Assembly (NCBI GenBank): GCA_037179385.1
Contig: CM074180.1
Location: forward strand, 27,819,455 to 27,883,454
From: Holothuria scabra
Lineage: Eukaryota > Echinodermata > Holothuroidea > Aspidochirotida > Holothuriidae
Reading direction: 5' to 3'
DNA length: 64,000 nucleotides
The position numbers and the translations under genes are program-made. The notes under the pieces were generated by a model. The model made no database searches, was not told where the DNA came from, and was given only the letters and a program-made list of their open reading frames with translations. Numbering within the stretch: position 1 is the stretch's first letter; each line of letters begins with the position of its first letter. Of this stretch, positions 56,165 to 64,000 are shown piece by piece.

Positions 56165-56424
56165 GCGAGGGCAAGAACACCCCAACTTCAGTGAAGTGTA
56201 GTGGCTGTCCTGTTTCATGATTGGCTGTTGAGAGTCATGTACCAACATTTTCTCTCTGTTAATGTGGTATTTACTAGAAGTAATTGCCTGTTTTACCTTG
56301 AATATGCAATATTGAAGCCATAAAATATTCTGTAGGATACTTTGAAGATAAATATGAAGAAAATTGTAACATTTAGCTGTTGCTTCAAAATAAGTTTGGG
56401 GACTGCTTTTGAAGGCCTTTTTAA
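56165..56424. mobile_element. TTAA-type MITE, copy related to 20,181
   Basis: Shares CTGTCCTGTTTCATGATTGG, TGAATATGCAATATTGAAGC and ATAAGTTTGGGGACTGC with 20,181-20,441. Ends near TTAA at 56,421-56,424; the left tip is less clear. Confidence 0.65.
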
Positions 56425-56427
56425 AGG

Positions 56428-56990
56428 TAGTGTGACACGTCAGAAAAATGACATTAATTTACTTGGCAGTTATGGAGTGAACTGTTCTAAAGAAAACTCC
56501 GTTGGAATTATTTCAATATCTTTAACGGTTCTCCAGATATACCTCTTCAAAGTTCGAATGTTTCTAAAGAAACTTGTTGCTTTTGCAAAATAATGATGTG
56601 GAGTGTTGCATAGTGTTGATATTTCTTTTGTTAACCCTATATAAATTATTTCTGAATTACTCATCAGATAGTTTGCGGCTTGGTAATTGATACTGATGAT
56701 TTGCAAGGACACAAAATAAAACCCTCAGGGGAAACCAATGTTACAACTTTCCTTGAAAAGGAGATTGTAAAAACAAAGGATAACATTAGCCATATATGGT
56801 ATGTCCCTCCCATGACATCACAAGATTTGCATATTGAGCTCATATTTATTAATGATTAAGTGAAAATCAGAAATTGTCATGTAAAATGGTCAATTTTTGA
56901 TGGATTTTGATGGAAATTGTGGCTACTTTCACGGTTTTTAATGCTTTTTACATACAATACCCAATTTTCCCATTTTCACGTCACACACTA
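56428..56990. mobile_element. TIR MITE, 563 bp
   Basis: Left TAGTGTGACACGTCAGAAAA; the reverse complement of the right end is TAGTGTGTGACGTGAAAATG. No coding capacity. It abuts the TTAA element on its left and the right half of the SINE on its right. Confidence 0.65.
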
Positions 56991-56992
56991 GT

Positions 56993-57040
56993 GGATAGAA
57001 ACTGGGCCGTTAAACTCCATTTAACTAACTATAACTGCTC
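56993..57040 (+). mobile_element. SINE body, right part
   Basis: GGATAGAAACTGGGCCGTTA followed by AACTCCATTTAACTAACT continues the SINE consensus after the interrupted left half at 55,487-55,583; about 20 bp of consensus are missing at the joint. Confidence 0.65.
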
Positions 57041-58673
57041 TTCCTAATTAAGAAAGGCACTTCAAAACGCAATGAAGCTAAATAGGGTGGGGTTAATTAC
57101 ATTAGAAATATACACATGCTCTTAATCGAAAAATAAAAGCTCGCAAAAGCACGCCATAGTTCGACTTAGTCTTCTGTGATTACCCTGCACACAGGCAGAC
57201 ACTAAATATTGAACTTGAACAGTTGAACGACCAACAGTTAAACTGATGGCGCTCTTTACAAATAAGACGGTGCACATTCGGAAAATGCGTTGGGACTAGA
57301 TTTCTAACGTACACCCACTGATCCACATACCGTATATTGATCAGCGGCTAATTTGTATTGTGCGGCAAATAATTGTCATTTCAGTGCATCTCAAGAGGTA
57401 AAAACCTCGTTTAGTACTCTCAAGAAAACAAAATTTTACCATAGTATTTAGTGTTGACAACGAAAGTGTATGAGAAATTGATGCATTGCCAATAGCTCCA
57501 GGCTTAAATTTGGCCCTCTGGCTTTTACACACTACCGTAGCAATCAAATGGGACTCCCTTGGCTAAGAATGGAACGGTTCGAGGCATTCATTCAATAATT
57601 TCGACACCAACATCAAACGAAAAGCTTTTTGTGACGTGTTTTGACTCACCAATTAAGAGGTGGTGAAGATTTCCCACATTGCCCAACGTTTTTGAACGAA
57701 AATCTATCTGAAATATTTTGGAAACTTTATTAAAATATGGAAGTGGTACAAACCAATAGGATTTAATAATGAATATGTATATAGAGGTGTTGTTACAAAA
57801 GAGTCCAACAGCACCCTTTTCCCTCAATTATTGGAATGGCTGGACGTATTATCACAATTGGGGCTGATAAATAAAAGTAACTACATAAGCAGGTGCAACG
57901 AAAAGGGGTGAATGTATTGAATATCGTTTCAACGCAAGGATAAATGTTACATAAGTTTTCTAGTATAGTTTTACAAAGGGCTTGCGTTTTGGTATAAAAA
58001 CTTGTTTTCCTATTTTATAATTAGTCTTCAGTTGGTATTTACTGATACTGTCAACTCCTTCGGGAGCTGATAAAGAATGATGATAGAGCTCGCATGATAC
58101 AATTTGATTACACTAAGAGTTTCAAAGTTGTGACGACCTTGTGATGCTCTTCTCTGACTTTACTGAAGACTCTTAAAGTATATAAAAATTATTCAGTTCG
58201 ACAAATATGCATGAAGAAATGCGGCTGGCGTGTAAGTTACAGGAGGACAGATGCATTTTCAGATTCTTCATTGCTCTTTTAAAGGGCTCATTGTATTGGT
58301 ACCAGTAATTTCATGTGAGTGTTAAAGGGTCAGTACCACACGACACTGCTTGAAGGAAGCATAAAAGGCCAAGTTTCATAGCCAATAGTAACGGAATACG
58401 TTCCAATCCTGAATTCTGTTTCATGACTTGAATCGGATTTTTGCGTAATTCGAAAAAAGTGCCTGGTCACGAATTTTTGAAAACAGAATTCAACCATTTA
58501 GTACTGATTCATAAACATTTATTTGTATGCTAGATATAGGGGATTGCCTAAGTTTGACCATTTGTTGGATACAGGGAATTGTTTTGACCATTTGTCATGG
58601 GTTTGTAGATGAAGAAAACATGTTTTGAAAATGTTTTTGAATTTCATAAACCAACTCAATGAGCCTCTTTAAG
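57041..58673. other. No recognisable gene
   Basis: AT-rich. A GTAAGT donor-like site at 58,232 follows a short open stretch (STNMHEEMRLA), but without a matching acceptor I do not call an exon. Frames at 57,341-57,827 (minus) are unrecognised. Confidence 0.35.
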
Positions 58674-59434
58674 TTAAAGGGGAAGTTTAAGCACAAATTT
58701 AATTTTCGCATAAACAAGGTGCGGTGAAAGTTACATTGGAATTGGACATGTATTTCTTGAGATATTCGTAAATGAAGTAAATAGATTTGTGGGGATATGA
58801 TGTCATATGTGCTTGCTTCAGGTTCAATTTTTGCTGAAAATGTGAAAATTTTATGTGCTCATATCTTGACAACGGCACATCGGATTTCAATGCAAATTTC
58901 ATCAAAATGCTTAGAATAAGTACCCCTCTAACATATCAAATCTTGTTGTGAACTTAAACCATTCTTTTTAGTAAACTCAGTTAAGAATTAATGTGGCCAC
59001 ATAACACTTACCAGAGAAGTCCACAACCAAATTTATGTTAGATATGTTAAAGAGTAAGATAGTCTAAGCATTTTGGTGAAAGTTTCATTCAATCATTTTC
59101 CATGTTTGATTCTCTAGATACTGGCAATCAACGCTGACATTTGATGTAAAAAAGTGAACTTGAAGCTAGCAGGTGTGATGTCATGTATCCACACTGTTGG
59201 CCAATATTTTGCTTTTCAGAGTTTAGTTGCATAAGATTGGTGGTAAAAGAAAAATAAAAACAAAACATTTGCCAACAATGTGAATCATTGATGTCACACC
59301 TGTTTGCTTCAAGTTCATTCTATGCAGAAAATTTGTCACATTCATTTGGTAATACCACCTATGGTAACAGTGGAGGACATTATTCCTTTCAAAATTGCAG
59401 CAGAACTTATTGTTACTGATCCACTTCCCTTTAA
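58674..59434. mobile_element. Probable TTAA-flanked element, 761 bp
   Basis: TTAAAGGGGAAGTTTAAGCA at the left and CCACTTCCCTTTAA at the right form short inverted ends with TTAA at both edges. Interior sub-repeats mirror each other (TGATGTCATATGTGCTTGCT with TTCAGGTTCA, against GATGTCACACCTGTTTGCTT with CAAGTTCATT). No transposase frame. Confidence 0.6.
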
Positions 59435-60676
59435 AAAATGTCTTCAAACCTCTTGTCAAGGTGAAACTGGCACATATATAAGGAAACTACTGCATGTTTA
59501 CTCAAACAAATTGAGAGACTTAACAACTCCCTCACTTCTTGACCCTCTCACCACCCCTTATCCCCAATCCCCTCCTCCCCCCCCCCCTCCCCCCAAAAAA
59601 AAAACTACAAATATGCCAAACTTCCATACAAAATTGCTTTAAACAATGTTTGACTATAATGATAAATTCTTTTCTAAAGACACCTCCCTGCTAATACCAT
59701 GTTATTTTTTAACATGCTTAAACCTATTTTGCTTATCGAACTGGTTCTATTAGCATCAAAATATGTTTGATAATAACCGTTGGTAAGACCATATAACAAT
59801 TTTAAAGTCAGGAAGTGTGTTTGAAATTAATTCCATACTTCAACCCCTAAGTCACAGTTTTAGTTTTATTTTTGATAAATTTGAGGAATGACCCATTCCA
59901 GTAAAGTAATCAGGACATGTCCCATCCCCATATTCCATAATTCAAGCCCATGCAACAAGATAATTTATATAGATTGCAATTGCTCTCACAGCCATGGAAA
60001 AGGAAATGTGACACACCTGGGTCAACCTAACTCTTGTGGAGCCTGTCTTTAATTGGCTGCTGTTGCAGCATAGAGTCCAACACAGTACTGCCATGGTTAT
60101 GTCATTTATACAAAAGGTCAGTAGTTATAGCTATATAATAAGCCCAAGGTGATTTATCAATAGATACCCTCATTGTTGATTGTTGTATAAAGGTGGTTCC
60201 CTGGGGCCAGTGTGTCCAATTTTGTACGTAAGGTGGGATCTGACCGATGGCATAGCTACAGGGAAAGAAAGGATAGGGGGCAAACAAGGGGCTGCTCTGA
60301 AAATGCAAATTTGGAAAATTTGACATATGTGAGAACAGTCAACCACAATTAGGTTTCCCCATTTTTTCTTTCCTAAAAATACAATTTCACCCGATGCTTG
60401 CTCCTTATTTGTATTTATTATTCCTTTTTCTTTTTGAAAGAAAAAAAAAAAACTACTTTTCTGCATCCCTGCAAATTGCCATTCCTTAATGCACTGGTCC
60501 TTACTCATATTCATAATTCAGTTGTTTCATTGGATGTTCCTCTAAAGCTAGCATGATATGTATCTGGGCAAGATACCCATACAAATTTTCTTTAACCTTC
60601 TAAACCCATAAGCCCAACAGTTAAGAAATGTCCAAAGCAAAATTTCCCAGGCTCTGAAAGAAACATGCTAAAACAG
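59435..60676. other. No recognisable gene before the exon chain
   Basis: AT-rich with a C run at 59,575-59,592. Earlier exons of the plus-strand gene at 60,677 may lie here. The frame at 60,170-60,514 (minus) spans repeat-like sequence and an A run and is rejected. Confidence 0.35.
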
Positions 60677-60736
60677 AGAACAGTGTTGTTAATGATAAAA
60701 CCATTTTGGAATCAACACATCTGGCAGAGCAGAAAA
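60677..60736 (+). CDS. Candidate internal exon 1 of an unrecognised gene
   Basis: Follows the acceptor GCTAAAACAG and reads two bases, then NSVVNDKTILESTHLAEQK and one base before a weak donor (GTGTAT). Length 60 nt, phase 1 at both ends. Phase matches the next exon at 61,181. The peptide is helical and charged, as in a coiled coil. Weak donor, so called mainly on the consistency of the four-exon chain. Confidence 0.42.
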
Positions 60737-61180
60737 GTGTATACTTCTTAGTTCTCAAAGCCATGAACTAAAGCTAGTTGCCAAAATACACCATTTGGTG
60801 AAAATGTGCACCCTGTGCCACCAAGCCTGACATCACCCCCATTTAGGTTTATCTTGCTCTTATTGTTCCTTAGCTATGATTCCAATCCCCATGCAGATGA
60901 AACATGAACATTACACCAGGCTCCATCTCCTAAGACTGAATTTAAAGTGGTGAGGTGGGGGAAAGAAAAAATGTACTAGGAAAGCTAGAGATGTCATAAA
61001 ATGATATTGCTCAATGTGCATGTATAATATTCTGGCATTTAACTGATGATATTGCTAGGTTCAATAAATATGAAAAGTAAAAACCTTTCACCACATCTAA
61101 CTACAACTCAACTTCAAGAAAATTAGCCATTCAAATTTTTAAATTCAGATAAGGCGAGAGTCATTATTCTAACTGGACAG

Positions 61181-61225
61181 TTGGGCGCAGGAAATACCTA
61201 AATGAGTTGGCAATATCTGCTACAT
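61181..61225 (+). CDS. Candidate internal exon 2 of the same gene
   Basis: Follows CTAACTGGACAG, 45 nt, reading GRRKYLNELAISA-T, phase 1 at both ends; donor GTATAT is weak. Joined to the neighbours the frame runs without stop. Confidence 0.4.
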
Positions 61226-61264
61226 GTATATGCTGATTTACCATGACTTGGCATCAGGTTGCAC

Positions 61265-61434
61265 CAGTGGCTTAGCCATGGGGGGGGTTCAGAACCCAAC
61301 CTTGCAATGCAAAAAACACCTAAAATAGAGGTTTTTCTCTCAATCCTTAGACTTTTCCCTCATATCAAGCCCCCAAAGACACCCAAACCCCCAATGACAG
61401 AACCCCCCATGACACAATCCTGGCTACGTGCCTG
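61265..61434. mobile_element. hAT-type MITE in an intron
   Basis: CAGTGGCTTAGCCATGGGG to TGGCTACGTGCCTG with the family's AACCCAACCTTGCAATGCA and CATGACACAATCCTGGCT blocks (compare 7,552 and 25,324). Flanking 8-mers GGTTGCAC and GGTCATAC match at 5 of 8. It lies between candidate exons 61,181-61,225 and 61,565-61,618. Confidence 0.75.
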
Positions 61435-61564
61435 GGTCATACTTCTCCCAGCTGACTATCCAGTTTGTCCCTCAATCAGTGACTGCAATGAAAGAACATA
61501 ACCAAAGACTGCCACCTTCTAGTATAACAACTTCTGCTGCATAGTATAAAGTTATTAGCAACAG

Positions 61565-61618
61565 TTTATGTTGATGACCTACCTGACAATTCAAGCACGT
61601 TGTGCACTGACATTAAGA
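61565..61618 (+). CDS. Candidate internal exon 3 of the same gene
   Basis: Follows TTAGCAACAG and ends at a strong donor, GTGAGT. Fifty-four nt, phase 1 at both ends, reading YVDDLPDNSSTLCTDIK. It joins in frame on both sides. Confidence 0.5.
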
Positions 61619-62065
61619 GTGAGTGAGTGTACTATGCCAAAGCTTAAAGGACACAAACCACCTTTATAGGAGAATAACAAAGCCTTTGCTTTTAATTCTC
61701 AGTTATTCATTCAACTTGAATATCCACTTAAATGTCCCCCCAGCATCAGCAGGGGTGACCTCCTGGGAAGAAGTAATATAATAGCACCACAAATATTACA
61801 AAGAAAAAGCTCATTATCATTGAGCAAAGTATTGCTGAGATGAGAAAAAATGATTTATACAGGACAGTGATGAGATTTAAACATGTCCCAAATTATAGTA
61901 TGATGCACTAGGGATTGAAGTCATGTACAAATCCTGTAGCATTACTCTGCTAAGATTAAAGGCAGACTTCCTGGGCAAGTCCCATTCTGATTAAATAAGA
62001 TCTCTATATAAGCAAAATCCTGTGAATTATGTGTTCTGTGTTCAATTCATAGGTGTTCATTTCAG

Positions 62066-62226
62066 TGATAGAGAGGGCATGGATTAAGATTAATTCTCAG
62101 TTTCTGAAGGTTAAGTCCAAAGTGGAAGACCTCCTACAGTATTTTACGTTTGATCATTATGACCCTCCCAAACCCACCACCAGCTCAACTCATCTGAATA
62201 GTGTTCCAAAGCAATGGAAAATGTAA
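62066..62226 (+). CDS. Last exon of an unrecognised coiled-coil-like gene
   Basis: Follows GTGTTCATTTCAG; the first two bases complete a codon with the previous exon. It reads IERAWIKINSQFLKVKSKVE, DLLQYFTFDHYDPPKPTTSS and THLNSVPKQWKM before TAA (62,224-62,226). The protein-like composition, consistent phase with three upstream exons and a poly(A) signal 140 bp later support a real 3' exon. The helical part followed by a Pro-rich tail suggests a small structural or complex subunit. I do not recognise the family and give no function. Upstream exons including the start are missing. Confidence 0.6.
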
Positions 62227-62368
62227 ATGTGTTTGTCAATTGTTAAGTTACTGTACAATTCAAGCAGGTATAAATGTGAGGTCTGCTTTTGATTCTCTTA
62301 GTAAAGACTAAAAAGAACACACCAACACAGTCTTATGAGATTCTTCACAAATATTTCAGAAGAAGTTG

Positions 62369-62374
62369 AATAAA
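62369..62374 (+). terminator. Poly(A) signal AATAAA
   Basis: Lies 143 bp after the stop of the exon at 62,066-62,226, in the context GTTGAATAAAAATG; the likely 3' end of that gene. Confidence 0.5.
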
Positions 62375-63362
62375 AATGTTTATGTTGGCCTTTATATATT
62401 AAAGATAAATATGATTTACTTTTATGAATACATAAATTGTACTTACATAATGTATTCCCTGATATGATGCATAAAAAAATGAAATAAATGTGTAGTGTGC
62501 GATAGACAGCCAAGCACCCATTGGGTAGTGAGATGATACCTGTGGCAGCACAACCATCTGAAAAGTGAGTTCCCTAATTAGTTACTTGATATGTTCTGCT
62601 ACCATATATTATATAACATCAGACATCAGATTGAACTGGGATAACTAGTAGATAGCTAGCAGTGGAAAGAGACTGTCAGACCCTCCTTCAGCCCCAAAGG
62701 TGGCTTTTTCATTTATTTAACTCTAAACAAATTGAGTGCATGTAATGAATGAGAAATTGTTTTATCACTTTTAATAGAAGTATAAGGGAGATAACAGCCC
62801 TTGTTTGGTGATTACTTGGAAAAGAATGGAAGAGATCGTCATTAAACAGACTTTGTCACAAGAAATTAATAATAAAAACCAACAGATCTGTAAATCAAAT
62901 AGTGTTACTTCATATGATATAAATAACTTTCAAGTACATATGTCTGAAAAATTTGTTTGTTGTGTCTCCTTTTCTTACAACTCCCTTAATAAACAAGACA
63001 TCATGAATGCATAGGTTTGCAACCATCCTTAAAAGGCAAAAGCAATCATCCTGGAACAGCTAAATTTTTGCAAATTTCCTTCCACTTCAACTCTTCCAAG
63101 TACTTTTCATAATATTTCAGGACATACATATTGCATACTCAGAGTAATTCAGGCAGTGATTCCTTATGCATTTTACAACTACATGAGAAAAATATTGTCA
63201 CACAATTCTCAAGCCCACTATAGACCTTGTGCATTGATGACACATAGACGTCATCCTTTGGGCAGAACAATGGAATACGTGGCCACATGCATAAGAATTT
63301 GCCCTGCATGTGTAGCAGGCTATGAGCATATTTATGGAACGCCAAAACCGCCATCGCATATG
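62375..63362. other. No recognisable gene
   Basis: AT-rich spacer between the plus-strand gene and the repeats at the window end. Frame 62,298-62,513 (minus) is unrecognised. Confidence 0.4.
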
Positions 63363-63621
63363 ACGATGTACTTCCATTTGGTGGCGTTACTTTACATGAA
63401 GATGTTAGTTCAAATGGCCATCTATCCAGGAATGATGACGTTCTTCCGTTTTTCGACGTTACCAACTCAAACGGCGTTCGATCACATATAACGATGTACT
63501 TCCATTTGGTGGCGTTATTTTACATGACGCTGTTAGTTCAAATGGCCATCTATCTCGGGAATAATGGCATTCTTCCGTTTTTCCATGTTACCATCATAAA
63601 CGGCGTTCGATCAAACGGCGA
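63363..63621. repeat. 128-bp tandem repeat, about two copies
   Basis: ACGATGTACTTCCATTTGGT recurs at 63,363 and 63,491 (spacing 128), with matching GTTAGTTCAAATGGCCATCT and CGGCGTTCGATCA blocks in each. The overlapping frames on both strands (63,139-63,491 and 63,494-63,781) derive from it. Confidence 0.9.
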
Positions 63622-63674
63622 TGTGTATCCAAGACGTGTATCTAAGGCGTGTATCCAAGGCGTGTATCAAACTT
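63622..63674. repeat. 13-bp tandem repeat, inverted partner at window end
   Basis: Four copies of GTGTATCCAAGGC-like 13-mers. The inverse, CCTTGGATACACGCCTTCGA, stands at 63,975-64,000 and runs off the window. The two could be terminal inverted repeats of one element containing the promoter-like sequence between. Confidence 0.8.
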
Positions 63675-63676
63675 AC

Positions 63677-63748
63677 TGCTTCCCTTCGAAAGTTTTCCTT
63701 CACCTCGTCTTCATTTACGATGTGAAGGGATTCAATTATTTCATCCAT
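63677..63748 (-). CDS. Possible first coding exon, minus strand
   Basis: ATG (63,748), 24 codons reading MDEIIESLHIVNEDEVKENF-RREA, then a consensus donor GTAAGT. The peptide looks protein-like, phase 0. Upstream in frame a stop occurs near 63,840 and no other ATG. TATA and CCAAT boxes lie at a suitable distance. Against it: the exon is enclosed by inverted 13-bp repeats, so it could be part of a mobile element, and no second exon was found to the left. Family unknown. Confidence 0.35.
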
Positions 63749-63882
63749 CGTCTGATCGTTGAACTTGAACGTTTTGCTTAGGGCACACAGGTGGTTGTAC
63801 GAGGTTATTAAGCATGCATATGGGACATGTGGGTAACTAACTTAGCCTAGTATATTGAGTAACTAGTATGAAACCGCGCGCA

Positions 63883-63928
63883 CACGTGCGAGACCTAGAT
63901 CTCTTTATATGACAACCATTGTGATTGG
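63883..63928 (-). promoter_or_regulatory. Candidate promoter: CCAAT, TATA, E-box
   Basis: On the minus strand, in order: CCAAT (63,928-63,924), ATATAAAG (63,910-63,903) and CACGTG (63,888-63,883). A start near 63,875 would leave a 5' UTR of about 125 nt before the ATG at 63,748. Placement is inference. Confidence 0.35.
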
Positions 63929-64000
63929 TTTGTTTTTACTTTGCTGAATATGTATACCTGAGAACAGGAACTCCCCTTGGATACACGCCTTCGATACACG

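Noticed and set aside
58160..58240. First exon with TATA box (TATATAAA) and GTAAGT donor
   Set aside because: The ATG falls only about 25 bp after the TATA word, leaving no room for a 5' UTR, and the phase does not fit the exon chain at 60.7 kb.
63139..63781. Frames of 95-111 codons on both strands
   Set aside because: Duplicate peptides (MYFHLVAL) come from the 128-bp tandem repeat.

Overview
The window reads as intron-rich, AT-rich animal nuclear DNA, most likely from a marine invertebrate deuterostome; an echinoderm such as a sea cucumber is my best guess. This rests on small exons with GT-AG borders, a TRIM (RING/B-box) gene, a SAYSD1 orthologue, a bacterial-type (Rv2258c-like) methyltransferase gene, a P2X7-like exon relic, CR1-like LINEs, tRNA-headed SINEs and a very dense load of MITEs. 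The species call is inference. There are no bacterial operons, rRNA genes or CRISPR arrays. Most open frames of 60-150 codons here are chance or repeat translations.

Layout. 1-6.4 kb: non-coding with old repeats. 6.4-9.3 kb: the last two exons of an SAM-dependent methyltransferase (+). 9.3-22.5 kb: non-coding, with at least seven TIR-bounded miniature elements and several near-perfect hairpins. 22.5-24.3 kb: a palindromic MITE split by a damaged LINE. 24.7-25.9 kb: two SINEs in opposite orientation with different tRNA-like heads. 27.85-28.8 kb: a complete hAT-type element with perfect 8-bp target duplications. 29.5-30.7 kb: a RING/B-box/B-box/coiled-coil TRIM exon (-). 31.7-34.6 kb: a 2.8-kb non-autonomous hAT element with a perfect 8-bp duplication and a MITE nested in it. 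36.2-36.8 kb: a hAT transposase C-terminal relic (-). 40.1-43.1 kb: an exon of a P2X7-C-domain-like gene with an in-frame stop and a nearly full CR1 LINE inserted in it. 43.4-43.7 kb: a palindromic element built from CATATGGG iterations.

46.3-49.2 kb: a 17-copy tandem array (145/156-bp units) in which most units carry spaced AGGTCA half-sites. 50.2-51.4 kb: the two coding exons of SAYSD1 (+), an ER membrane protein. 52.9-59.4 kb: TTAA-flanked and other MITEs, three of them inside one SINE. 60.7-62.4 kb: a chain of four small exons, all with phase-1 introns, ending in a stop and a poly(A) signal (+). I do not recognise this protein. 63.6-64 kb: tandem repeats and a possible first exon with TATA and CCAAT boxes (-).

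The genes show no shared pathway. The clearest relationship in the window is among the transposons, which are nested in each other and in exons, so the order of several insertions can be read directly.
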